DNA from: DASZHJ01 sp035581425
GTDB taxonomy: Bacteria > Pseudomonadota > Alphaproteobacteria > ATCC43930 > CGMCC-115725
DNA length: 8,904 nucleotides
Assembly: GCA_035581425.1 (NCBI GenBank)
Contig: DATJVP010000151.1
Coordinates: forward strand, 1 to 8,904
Direction of reading: 5' to 3'
Shown piece after piece: positions 1-5,350 of this stretch. Position numbers and translations under genes: made by a program. How positions within the stretch are numbered: the first letter of the stretch is position 1; the number at the start of each line of letters is the position of its first letter. The notes under the pieces were generated by a model. That model made no database searches. It saw only the letters and a program-made list of their open reading frames with translations, and was not told the origin of the DNA.

Positions 1-467
1 GTCGCCTCCGCCAGCAGCGCGATCAGGTCCTCCAACGCCAAAGCGACGCACCCTTCCGTGCCGCCGAAATCGGGTCGCGCGACGTGGAGGAAGATGGCGC
101 TGCCGCGGCCGGGAACGACGGGGTCGTCGTTGTATCCGAGCGGAACGAGCACGTCGTAGAGCCGGTCGCCGCGCCAGAGCTGCTCGGCGCTCGCGCCATA
201 GGGGAGCGTCACCCGGCGGTTGTAGCGGGGATCCTCGGGGGCGTCGCACCAGCCATCGGCGGGCGAGAGCGGCCGCAGCGGGAGCGAGGTCTTGGGCGCG
301 CGGAGCCGGTCGGGGCGGTATAGCACCTCGCGCAGCAGGAAGACGCCGACGGGCGTTGCATGATCCCCCTCATGCTTCTCCCGGCTGATGCCGCCCTTCC
401 CGAGCGCCGCCCGTATTTCCCGCCCGTTCCAGAGCGCTCGCCCGTCCTTGTGAACCACGAGGTCCAT
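1..467 (-). CDS. YkuD-type L,D-transpeptidase family protein (3' end outside window)
   Basis: The 155 residues visible match the short stand-alone L,D-transpeptidase (YkuD/ErfK, COG3786-like) proteins. Members of the fold cross-link peptidoglycan or attach proteins to it through an acyl-enzyme on cysteine; this cytosolic-looking subgroup has no proven substrate. Landmarks are an N-terminal strand MDLVVHKDGRALW, a GDHATPVGVF segment at 35-43 typical of the fold, PVVPGRGSAIFLH ending at His128, and a TEGCVAL motif with Cys140. His128 and Cys140 are the expected catalytic pair, preceded by a Gly. No signal peptide or membrane segment is visible. The start is ATG at 467; no convincing Shine-Dalgarno precedes it, so translation may depend on the upstream gene, whose stop is only 33 bases away. 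The C-terminal few residues run off the window edge. Family assignment is firm, biological role is not. Confidence 0.85.
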   Translation of the reverse strand, partial: MDLVVHKDGRALWNGREIRAALGKGGISREKHEGDHATPVGVFLLREVLYRPDRLRAPKTSLPLRPLSPADGWCDAPEDPRYNRRVTLPYGASAEQLWRGDRLYDVLVPLGYNDDPVVPGRGSAIFLHVARPDFGGTEGCVALALEDLIALLAEA

Positions 468-500
468 GGCACGGGTATAGCGCGACGAAGGGGCTGAGGG

Positions 501-1298
501 CTAGGGAGCGACGTCCACCTGGCTTCCGCGGGGCGTGCTCGTGCCCTCGCGCTGGCGCTGGAGCGTCGCGTATTTGTCGAGGGCGTCGATCATCTTCTGG
601 GAGACGTCGACCGGCCCAGTGCCGCCCGCTTGCGTCGGCGTCGGCGCGGGCGCACTTGCGGTGTATGCAACCGGCATCGCGCGCGCTGGCGGCGAGAGGC
701 TGCCAGGGGGAATCGAGAGCGGGATCACCTGCGCGCTCAGCACGCGGCCGTTGGCGGCCGTGGAGCTCGAGCCATAGAGCTGGCGACGGCGCTCTGCCTG
801 CTGCGCAAGAAAGGTTTGTGCGGGATTGGCGGGCGCGCTCGCTGCGGGCGCCGCGGAGACGGAGGCAGCGGCGGCGTGCGCCGGCGCGACTGCCGGATGA
901 TCCGCAGGGGCCGCTGGCGCCGCTGGCGCAGAGGGAACGGAGGCCACCGCGCTCGGCTTGTCGTCGCCGGTCACGAGGGCGACGACCGTTTCGCCGATGT
1001 CGTGCCCGGTCTGTTCCTTGATGAGCACGTTGGCGAGCCCCGAGGCAAAGCCGATGAGCCCGCCATAGAGCGTATCGCCGACAACGCGCGGGAGATTGCC
1101 GATGGTGTCGCCGGTGATCCAGCGATAGACCGAGCCGATGACCGGCAGATGCTGCAGGGGGTTCACGATATCCAGGAGGTCGTGGAACTGGAACCCCTTC
1201 TGCCCCCAGATATGCGGCTTGTCGTCCTCGACCGGAGCCACATAGGGCTCAGCCGTCGGCCATGCCACCGCAGAACTCACCCCGATCCCGTCACTCAC
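501..1298 (-). CDS. Conserved-looking protein of unknown function with Ala/Pro-rich C-terminal half
   Basis: A 265-residue protein I cannot name. The N-terminal part (about residues 30-110) looks folded: GFQFHDLLDIVNPLQHLPV at 35-53, then SVYRWITGDTIGNLPRVVGD and a Gly/Leu-rich hydrophobic stretch at about 77-93 (LYGGLIGFASGLANVLI) that could lie in or on a membrane. From about 115 to 170 it is a low-complexity Ala/Pro/Ser linker, followed by a polar tail ending in a short helix-like segment (SQKMIDALDKYATLQRQRE). I have seen the NPLQHLPV/YRxITGD pattern in alphaproteobacterial hypothetical proteins, but know no function. I chose the GTG at 1298 because a perfect AGGAGG lies 9 bases upstream; a GTG at 1325 in the same frame would add nine residues and place that Shine-Dalgarno inside the gene. 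It is co-oriented with the L,D-transpeptidase gene 33 bases downstream, so the two are probably co-transcribed. Confidence 0.75.
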   Translation of the reverse strand: MSDGIGVSSAVAWPTAEPYVAPVEDDKPHIWGQKGFQFHDLLDIVNPLQHLPVIGSVYRWITGDTIGNLPRVVGDTLYGGLIGFASGLANVLIKEQTGHDIGETVVALVTGDDKPSAVASVPSAPAAPAAPADHPAVAPAHAAAASVSAAPAASAPANPAQTFLAQQAERRRQLYGSSSTAANGRVLSAQVIPLSIPPGSLSPPARAMPVAYTASAPAPTPTQAGGTGPVDVSQKMIDALDKYATLQRQREGTSTPRGSQVDVAP

Positions 1299-1307
1299 AT
1301 CGACATT

Positions 1308-1313
1308 CCTCCT
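1308..1313 (-). promoter_or_regulatory. Shine-Dalgarno AGGAGG deciding the start of the unknown gene
   Basis: A perfect anti-16S complement on the minus strand, 9 bases before the GTG at 1298. It would be inside the coding region if the longer GTG start at 1325 were used, which argues for the shorter form. Confidence 0.6.
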
Positions 1314-1345
1314 GGCTCCGCTCACGCAAGAGCGATGCCAAGAGA

Positions 1346-1351
1346 ATATTA
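1346..1351 (-). promoter_or_regulatory. Possible -10 box (TAATAT) for the unknown gene
   Basis: The stretch 1340-1375 is the most AT-rich segment in this GC-rich neighbourhood, and on the minus strand reads TTGAATTTCCCTAATATT. TAATAT is one base from the sigma-70 -10 consensus and sits about 48 bases before the GTG at 1298. No good -35 hexamer is found at 16-18 bases spacing, so this is a suggestion only. It would allow the unknown gene and the transpeptidase gene to be transcribed independently of ribA. Confidence 0.3.
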
Positions 1352-1391
1352 GGGAAATTCAAGGGGTTATGGGAATCCCGCGGGGGCGGTG

Positions 1392-1433
1392 CGGCAGGTT
1401 TTGCCGGAGGGCGAGGACGATCGCGTCCCTCGC
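1392..1433 (-). terminator. Two tandem hairpins after ribA, possible weak terminator
   Basis: On the minus strand the first hairpin (1433 to 1411) starts 31 bases past the ribA stop: a 9-bp stem with one bulged G and a CGAT loop. The second (1406 to 1392) has a 5-bp CGGCA/TGCCG stem and a 5-base loop. Neither is followed by a T-run, so they are not classic intrinsic terminators. They could protect the ribA 3' end or mark Rho-dependent termination. The rest of the 1299-1464 gap holds only the AT-rich promoter-like stretch. Confidence 0.3.
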
Positions 1434-1464
1434 GACGATTGAGAGTTGAGGTCGCCGCGCGGGG

Positions 1465-2598
1465 CTAAAACAAATGCCCGCTGCGGGCGGCCTTGGTTTT
1501 TAGGTAGCGCTCGTTGTGGCCGTTCGCGGGGAAGATGTGCGGGACGCGCTCGACGACGGCGATGCCGCAGCGGTTGAGCGCGGCGACTTTCTCGGGATTG
1601 TTGGTGAGGAGGCGCACCCGCGAGAAGCCAAGCTGGCGCAGCATCTCCGCCGCCGGAAGATAGACGCGCTCGTCGGCGTCGAAGCCGAGCTGCTCGTTGG
1701 CGTCGACGGTGTCGAAACCCGCATCCTGGAGCTGATAGGCGCGGAGCTTGTTGACGAGCCCGATGCCGCGGCCCTCTTGCGCGAGATAGAGCAGCACGCC
1801 GCTCCCGGCGCGCGCGATCTCCGCGATCGCGCCGCGGAGCTGGTCGCCGCAATCGCAGCGGAGGCTCCCGAGCAAATCCCCGGTGAAGCAGGCCGAATGC
1901 AGGCGCGTCAGGATCGGCGCCTCGGAATCGGGCGTGCCGATGAGGATCGCCAGATGCTCGAGCCCGCCATCGCTCGGACGGAATGCCACGATGCGCGCGG
2001 TCTCCGCATCCTTGAGCGGAACGCGCGCCTCGCTCACCGCGAAGAGCGAGCGTGCGGCGGCACCCTGATAGTCGAGGACATGCGCGGCATCGATGACGAG
2101 CATCCCCGCGCCCGCGGCGAAGCCCTGCATCGCCGTTCGCGAGATCGGCGCCACCACCGCGGCCGGCAGGAGCCGCGCGAGCTTCGCGAGCTCGACGGCG
2201 GCGTCGGCCGCGATCCGCGTCGTCGCGTCGACCACGGCCACCGGAAGGCGCGGCGTCGCCGGCGTCGAGGGATCGGCGATGTCGCCGAGAAGCGAGGCGG
2301 AAGTTCCCTCGGGAATGGAGAGGAGCACGCTGCCCCCGGGGGCGCTCGGCGGCTCCGCAAGACCCAGCACCGCCGCGCGCCGATGCGTGATCGCCAGCGC
2401 AAGCGGCGCGCCCGCGAGACTCCGGTACTGGACCAGCGCGGCGTCGCTCACCGCCTCCGCCGCCAGCACCAGCAGCGCCGTATCGGGCGTCCGCAGCAGC
2501 ACGCAATGCCCTCGGCGCAAATCCATCGCGGCCCGGTCGATCTCCACCAGGGCATGCGCGTCTGCCGCCTTCGGCGGCTGCTGTCGCTGCGTCAGCAT
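1465..2598 (-). CDS. ribA: GTP cyclohydrolase II with degenerate N-terminal domain
   Basis: RibA opens the imidazole ring of GTP, releasing formate and pyrophosphate, to give 2,5-diamino-6-ribosylamino-4(3H)-pyrimidinone 5'-phosphate, the first step of riboflavin synthesis. The C-terminal half (about 195-377) is a clear GCH II: RLHSACFTGD with Cys237, then SLRCDCGDQL with Cys248 and Cys250 as zinc ligands, QEGRGIGL at 274-281, DTVDANEQLGFDADER and LTNNPEK at 331-337. Residues 1-190 resemble a 3,4-dihydroxybutanone-4-phosphate synthase-like region but lack the acidic EREGD-type active-site motif, as in other alphaproteobacterial RibA proteins, so butanone-phosphate synthase activity is not expected. 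I chose ATG 2598; an in-frame ATG at 2646, behind a GGGGAAG, would add 16 residues and cannot be excluded. It is divergent from the RibD-like reductase gene. Confidence 0.93.
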   Translation of the reverse strand: MLTQRQQPPKAADAHALVEIDRAAMDLRRGHCVLLRTPDTALLVLAAEAVSDAALVQYRSLAGAPLALAITHRRAAVLGLAEPPSAPGGSVLLSIPEGTSASLLGDIADPSTPATPRLPVAVVDATTRIAADAAVELAKLARLLPAAVVAPISRTAMQGFAAGAGMLVIDAAHVLDYQGAAARSLFAVSEARVPLKDAETARIVAFRPSDGGLEHLAILIGTPDSEAPILTRLHSACFTGDLLGSLRCDCGDQLRGAIAEIARAGSGVLLYLAQEGRGIGLVNKLRAYQLQDAGFDTVDANEQLGFDADERVYLPAAEMLRQLGFSRVRLLTNNPEKVAALNRCGIAVVERVPHIFPANGHNERYLKTKAARSGHLF

Positions 2599-2724
2599 GG
2601 CCTCAACCTTTTCGCCCCCTTGTTGGTCCCGTCCGGGACGCCGCATGTCTTCCCCACCGCCGCGGCCCTTCCGAAACAGGCAGGCACATACACCCGCGGC
2701 GGGCGGAAAGCCAGTGCCAGCCTT

Positions 2725-2739
2725 GCGGGTCTGACCCGC
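2725..2739. repeat. Inverted repeat GCGGGTC-T-GACCCGC
   Basis: A perfect 7-bp inverted repeat with one central base in the divergent region between ribA and the RibD-like gene. Such near-perfect palindromes often bind dimeric regulators; it could also fold as a short hairpin in either leader. It is the first of three inverted repeats within 90 bases. No regulator gene lies next to it. Confidence 0.4.
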
Positions 2740-2756
2740 CTTCGCCCATGAGAACG

Positions 2757-2770
2757 CCGCAGTTCTGCGG
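2757..2770. repeat. Inverted repeat CCGCAG-TT-CTGCGG
   Basis: A perfect 6-bp inverted repeat around two bases, overlapping an alternative hairpin AGAAC/GTTCT at 2751-2766 with a 6-base loop. The two foldings are mutually exclusive, which is seen in switch-like leaders but also occurs by chance in GC-rich DNA. Its half-sites do not match those of the repeat at 2725, so they are not obviously the same operator. Confidence 0.35.
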
Positions 2771-2788
2771 TCCGAGCCATCACGTCCA

Positions 2789-2812
2789 CGTGAGGCAAAG
2801 GGATGCCTCACG
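2789..2812. repeat. Perfect 9-bp stem-loop in the ribA/RibD-like divergent region
   Basis: CGTGAGGCA and TGCCTCACG pair perfectly around the 6-base loop AAGGGA. It lies 62 bases upstream of the chosen ATG of the RibD-like gene and is the strongest local hairpin in the divergent region. It could be a transcription-factor site, part of a 5' leader, or an early terminator of a leader transcript, though no T-run follows on either strand. Apart from these three repeats I see nothing recognisable in 2599-2873; the FMN riboswitch core motifs are absent. Confidence 0.45.
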
Positions 2813-2873
2813 GATGCCCCGCGTTATCACCGTCGACAGGCCGCGCGTACCGGGTGTATTCGGGCTGAGACCG

Positions 2874-3755
2874 ATGGCCTCGACACAAATTAACCCCAGC
2901 ACAGATCCTCCACCGGAGCCGTCGGAGGCGGCGGCGGCTTGGGATGCGGTGCTGGCGCTCCGCCGGGATGCTCGCGCGGGACCCCTCGCCTATCCGCGCG
3001 AGCTGCCGCTCGGGCGCGAGACCCTGACCGTCATGGCCGACGGCGCCTGGCGCCTCACCGGCGTGCCTGCCCCCGATGCGGCGGCGCTCCTCGACCTCTA
3101 CCTGCCTCTCGCAGCCGTGGCACATCGTCGCAGTTTCGTGCTTGCGCATCTCGCGCAGAGCCTCGACGGGCGGATCGCGACCATGGCCGGCGCCTCGCAA
3201 TGGCTCACGGGGTCCGCCGACCTTCTGCACACGCATCGACTGCGTGCGCTTGCGGATGCCGTGATCGTCGGCGCGGGAACCGTCTATCACGACGATCCCC
3301 GCCTCACGGTGCGACTCTGCAGAGGCGAGCAGCCCGTGCGCGTGGTGCTCGATCCCGGCTTCGGACTTCCGGCGGAGCGGCGAGTCTTCCGCGATGGTGC
3401 GGCGCCGACGTTGATGCTGACGGCGCGAGCGGAGACCAAGCGCAAAGGCGACGCCGAGGTCGTGGCGCTGCCGGCTGAGGGCGCGGGCTTTTCGCCCGCG
3501 ACGGTGCGCACGGCGCTTGCGGCGCGGGGTCTCCACTGGCTCTTTGTCGAGGGCGGCGGCGTCACGGTCTCGCGCTTCCTTGCGGCGGGCGCGCTCGAGC
3601 GGCTGCAGATCGCGGTGGCGCCGGTGATCCTGGGCTCGGGCCGGCCGGGCCTCGCGCTGCCGGAGATTGCCGATCTCGGTGCGGCGCTGCGTCCGCGCAT
3701 CCGCCGCTTCGCGCTCGGCGAGGATGTACTCGTCGAATGCATCCTGCATGACTGA
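2874..3755 (+). CDS. Stand-alone RibD C-terminal-type (dihydrofolate reductase-like) pyrimidine/pterin reductase
   Basis: The protein (293 residues) carries a RibD_C reductase domain from about residue 85: FVLAHLAQSLDGRIAT at 88-103, ASQWLTG at 107-113, HRLRALADAVIVGAGTVYHDDPRLTVR at 121-147, PVRVVLDP at 154-161 and LFVEGGGVTVSRFL at 223-236. In RibD this NADPH-dependent domain reduces the ribosyl side chain of 5-amino-6-ribosylaminouracil 5'-phosphate to ribityl. The Zn-dependent deaminase domain of bifunctional RibD is absent, so it resembles stand-alone reductases such as fungal Rib7, which act before deamination. The first 80 residues (Pro/Ala-rich, then a small domain) are unusual for the family. 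Start: ATG 2874 puts a sensible leader before AAWDAVLALR; in-frame ATGs at 2814 and 2748 would lengthen it through the hairpin region and are less likely. It is the first gene of a close-packed set, overlapping the next by 8 bases. Substrate is unknown; housekeeping riboflavin synthesis or a pathway-specific reduction are both possible. Confidence 0.8.
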   Translation: MASTQINPSTDPPPEPSEAAAAWDAVLALRRDARAGPLAYPRELPLGRETLTVMADGAWRLTGVPAPDAAALLDLYLPLAAVAHRRSFVLAHLAQSLDGRIATMAGASQWLTGSADLLHTHRLRALADAVIVGAGTVYHDDPRLTVRLCRGEQPVRVVLDPGFGLPAERRVFRDGAAPTLMLTARAETKRKGDAEVVALPAEGAGFSPATVRTALAARGLHWLFVEGGGVTVSRFLAAGALERLQIAVAPVILGSGRPGLALPEIADLGAALRPRIRRFALGEDVLVECILHD

Positions 3756-4740
3756 GAGCGCCCGCGCGTTCTGGGTGGTGGCACCGGGTCGCGGCGAAAT
3801 CCGCAGCGGCCCGCTCGCCCCGCCCGGGCCGGGCGAGGTGCTCGTGCGCGCGGTCGCGAGCGGCATCAGCCGCGGGACCGAGAGCCTGGTCTTCGCGGGC
3901 CGCGTCCCCGCGAGCGAGCGCATGCGCATGCGCTGCCCCTTCCAGGAAGGCGACTTCCCGGCTCCCGTCAAATACGGCTACGCCTCCGTCGGCCGCATCG
4001 AGGCGGTCGGGACCGGCGTGGCGACGGCGCTCATCGACGCGCCCGTCTTCTGCCTCTTCCCGCATCAAGACCGCTACACGCTCCCGGCCGCGGCCGCGCT
4101 GCCGCTTCCGGCGGCAGTCCCGGTGCGCCGCGCCGTACTCGCCGCCAACATGGAGACCGCGGTCAACGCGATCTGGGATGCAGGCCCGCGCCTCGGCGAC
4201 CGCATCGCCGTCGTGGGCGCGGGCGTGGTGGGTGTCATGGTAGCGGCGCTCGCCGCACGCATTCCCGGAACCAAGATCGAGATCGTCGACATCGATCCCC
4301 GGCGGCGCGAGCTTGCGGCGGCGTTCGGCTGCGAATTCGCGAGCCCCGAGAGCGCGCAGGGCAATTGCGATCTCGTCGTTCATGCGAGCGGCGCCCCCGC
4401 GGGCCTCGCGACCGCCCTCTCGCTTGCGGGTTTCGAGGCGACGGTGGTTGAGCTGAGCTGGTACGGCGATCGCGCCGTGACGCTGCCGCTCGGCGAGGCC
4501 TTTCACTCGCGGCGCCTCACCCTCCTCTCCTCGCAGGTCGGCCACGTCGCCGCGTCGCGCCGCTCGCGCCGCAGTCACCGCGAGCGTCTCGCCACCGCGT
4601 TGTCGCTGCTCGCCGATCCGGCCTTCGACCGGCTTATCACCGGCGAGAGCGCCTTCGAGGATTTGCCGCAGACCATGGCCCGCCTCGCCTCCGCCCCCGA
4701 CGGCGCGCTGTGCCACGTCGTACGGTATGAGCGGACCTAG
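3748..4740 (+). CDS. BchC-like medium-chain dehydrogenase lacking the usual zinc ligands
   Basis: A 330-residue medium-chain dehydrogenase/reductase. The N-terminal GroES-like domain has GPGEVLVRAVASGISRGTE at 27-45, which parallels the GISTGTE of bacteriochlorophyllide dehydrogenase BchC rather than the GICGTD of zinc alcohol dehydrogenases; the catalytic Cys is therefore missing, and the GHE motif is replaced by YGYASVGRI at 76-84. The four-Cys structural zinc lobe is also absent. The Rossmann motif is GAGVVG at 157-162 and the second strand ends IEIVDID with Asp181, suggesting NAD(H) preference. It would oxidise or reduce a hydroxyl or double bond of a small molecule; no photosynthesis genes are visible, so a true BchC role is not supported. 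The start ATG 3748 lies within the last codons of the reductase gene (8-base overlap), indicating translational coupling. Annotation pipelines would probably call it a zinc-binding alcohol dehydrogenase, which the residues do not support. Confidence 0.82.
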   Translation: MTESARAFWVVAPGRGEIRSGPLAPPGPGEVLVRAVASGISRGTESLVFAGRVPASERMRMRCPFQEGDFPAPVKYGYASVGRIEAVGTGVATALIDAPVFCLFPHQDRYTLPAAAALPLPAAVPVRRAVLAANMETAVNAIWDAGPRLGDRIAVVGAGVVGVMVAALAARIPGTKIEIVDIDPRRRELAAAFGCEFASPESAQGNCDLVVHASGAPAGLATALSLAGFEATVVELSWYGDRAVTLPLGEAFHSRRLTLLSSQVGHVAASRRSRRSHRERLATALSLLADPAFDRLITGESAFEDLPQTMARLASAPDGALCHVVRYERT

Positions 4741-4760
4741 CCACTCGAAACAGGAAACTG

Positions 4761-4875
4761 GAACCACCGAGACGCCGAGGCACCAAGTTGTTTCCGCCGG
4801 CGTGAGACCGTGAGAAAAGAGAAATTGCGGCCTTGCCGGCAGAAAGAACTTGGTGCCTCGGCGTCTTGGTGGTTC
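4761..4875. repeat. Large palindromic element with 29-base near-identical arms
   Basis: Arms at 4761-4789 and 4847-4875 are reverse complements at 28 of 29 positions; the one mismatch would be a G.U wobble (4769 with 4867) in plus-strand RNA. Pairing continues inward after a 1-base mismatch with TTTC/GAAA (4791-4794 with 4842-4845) and GCCGGC/GCCGGC (4796-4801 with 4835-4840), leaving a purine-rich loop of about 30 bases. The arm, with its ACCACCGAGACGCCGAGGCA core, looks like a dispersed palindromic repeat or non-autonomous mobile element, not local coding debris. It fills most of the 205-base gap 4741-4945 between the dehydrogenase and PTPS-like genes, the only large gap in the otherwise overlapping gene set. 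In mRNA it would be a very stable hairpin that could stabilise the upstream message or attenuate transcription. No flanking target duplication is obvious. Confidence 0.8.
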
Positions 4876-4945
4876 AAATTTATCGGCTACGCCGACCGCC
4901 AGGACAAATCCCGGCCGCAGCGATGAGAAAGCGCGGAAAGCACAC

Positions 4946-5350
4946 ATGTACACTCTCGCCGTCAGCGACCATGTGATGATCGCCCACAGCTTCGTCGGCG
5001 AGATATTCGGGCCGGCGCAGCAGCTCCATGGCGCGACATACGCCGTCGAGGTCGAGGTGCGCCGTGCGCAGCTCGATGCCGATGGGCTTGTCTGCGACAT
5101 CGGCCGCGCGCTCGCGACGCTCAAGGAGGTGCTGGCGGAGCTCAACTACAAAAACCTCGACGAGCTGCCGGAATTCCGCGGGCGCAACACCACGACGGAA
5201 TTCCTCGCAGGCGACATCTTTCGCCGCTTGAAGGCGCGCGTTGCCGCCGGCGGCTTCGGGCCTGGGACGGCCGGCGCGCTCGCCTCGATGCGCGTGCTGC
5301 TCCGGGAATCGCCGGTCGCTTGGGCTGCCTTCGAAGGCCCGTTGGTGTGA
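4946..5350 (+). CDS. 6-pyruvoyl-tetrahydropterin synthase/QueD-like protein with altered active site
   Basis: A 134-residue T-fold protein of the PTPS/QueD family, whose normal members convert dihydroneopterin triphosphate to 6-pyruvoyl- or 6-carboxy-tetrahydropterin. The alignment by eye is clear: IAHSF (His14), LHGATY (His28), VCDIGRALATLKEVLAELNYKNLDE at 49-73, NTTTEFLA at 81-88 and RVLLRES at 116-122. Against E. coli QueD, catalytic Cys27 becomes Ala24 here, the third zinc ligand of HGH becomes Ala30, and the catalytic Asp70-His71 pair becomes Asn67-Tyr68. The Glu that anchors the pterin ring (Glu121) and TTTE (Glu85) are kept. It probably binds a pterin- or purine-like ring but is unlikely to do standard QueD chemistry. 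ATG 4946 is preceded by GGAAAG 5 bases upstream; an upstream extension would start inside the palindromic element. Its stop overlaps the next start (GTGA). Confidence 0.85.
   Translation: MYTLAVSDHVMIAHSFVGEIFGPAQQLHGATYAVEVEVRRAQLDADGLVCDIGRALATLKEVLAELNYKNLDELPEFRGRNTTTEFLAGDIFRRLKARVAAGGFGPGTAGALASMRVLLRESPVAWAAFEGPLV

Noticed and set aside
2705..2722. Sigma-54 promoter toward ribA (TGGCACTGGCTTTCC on the minus strand)
   Set aside because: The -24 half TGGCAC fits, but the -12 element reads TTCC instead of TTGC, losing the near-invariant G of the GC pair.
1516..2751. Long plus-strand open frame of 411 codons opposite ribA
   Set aside because: Arg/Glu/His-rich translation with no recognisable motif, fully antisense to a convincing ribA. 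Regarded as a shadow.
2599..2873. FMN riboswitch in the ribA/RibD-like leader
   Set aside because: Looked on both strands for the conserved RFN core segments (AGGGYG..ATTCC, GCCYRCGA, AGTCYGGATG). None is present; only unrelated hairpins are seen.
4741..4945. CRISPR-like or direct repeat array in the gap before the PTPS-like gene
   Set aside because: The two similar segments are inverted relative to each other and there are only two, so this is a palindrome and not an array.
3562..5145. Long minus-strand open frame of 527 codons opposite the dehydrogenase gene
   Set aside because: It is antisense to clear RibD_C, dehydrogenase and PTPS-like coding sequence, its translation is Arg-rich low complexity with no domain, and it runs through the palindromic element. 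Such frames are common in GC-rich DNA.
5320..5346. TTG start for the glycosyltransferase
   Set aside because: It would overlap the PTPS-like gene by 31 bases and add MGCLRRPVG before the natural Rossmann start; the GTG at 5347 gives the usual 4-base coupling overlap.
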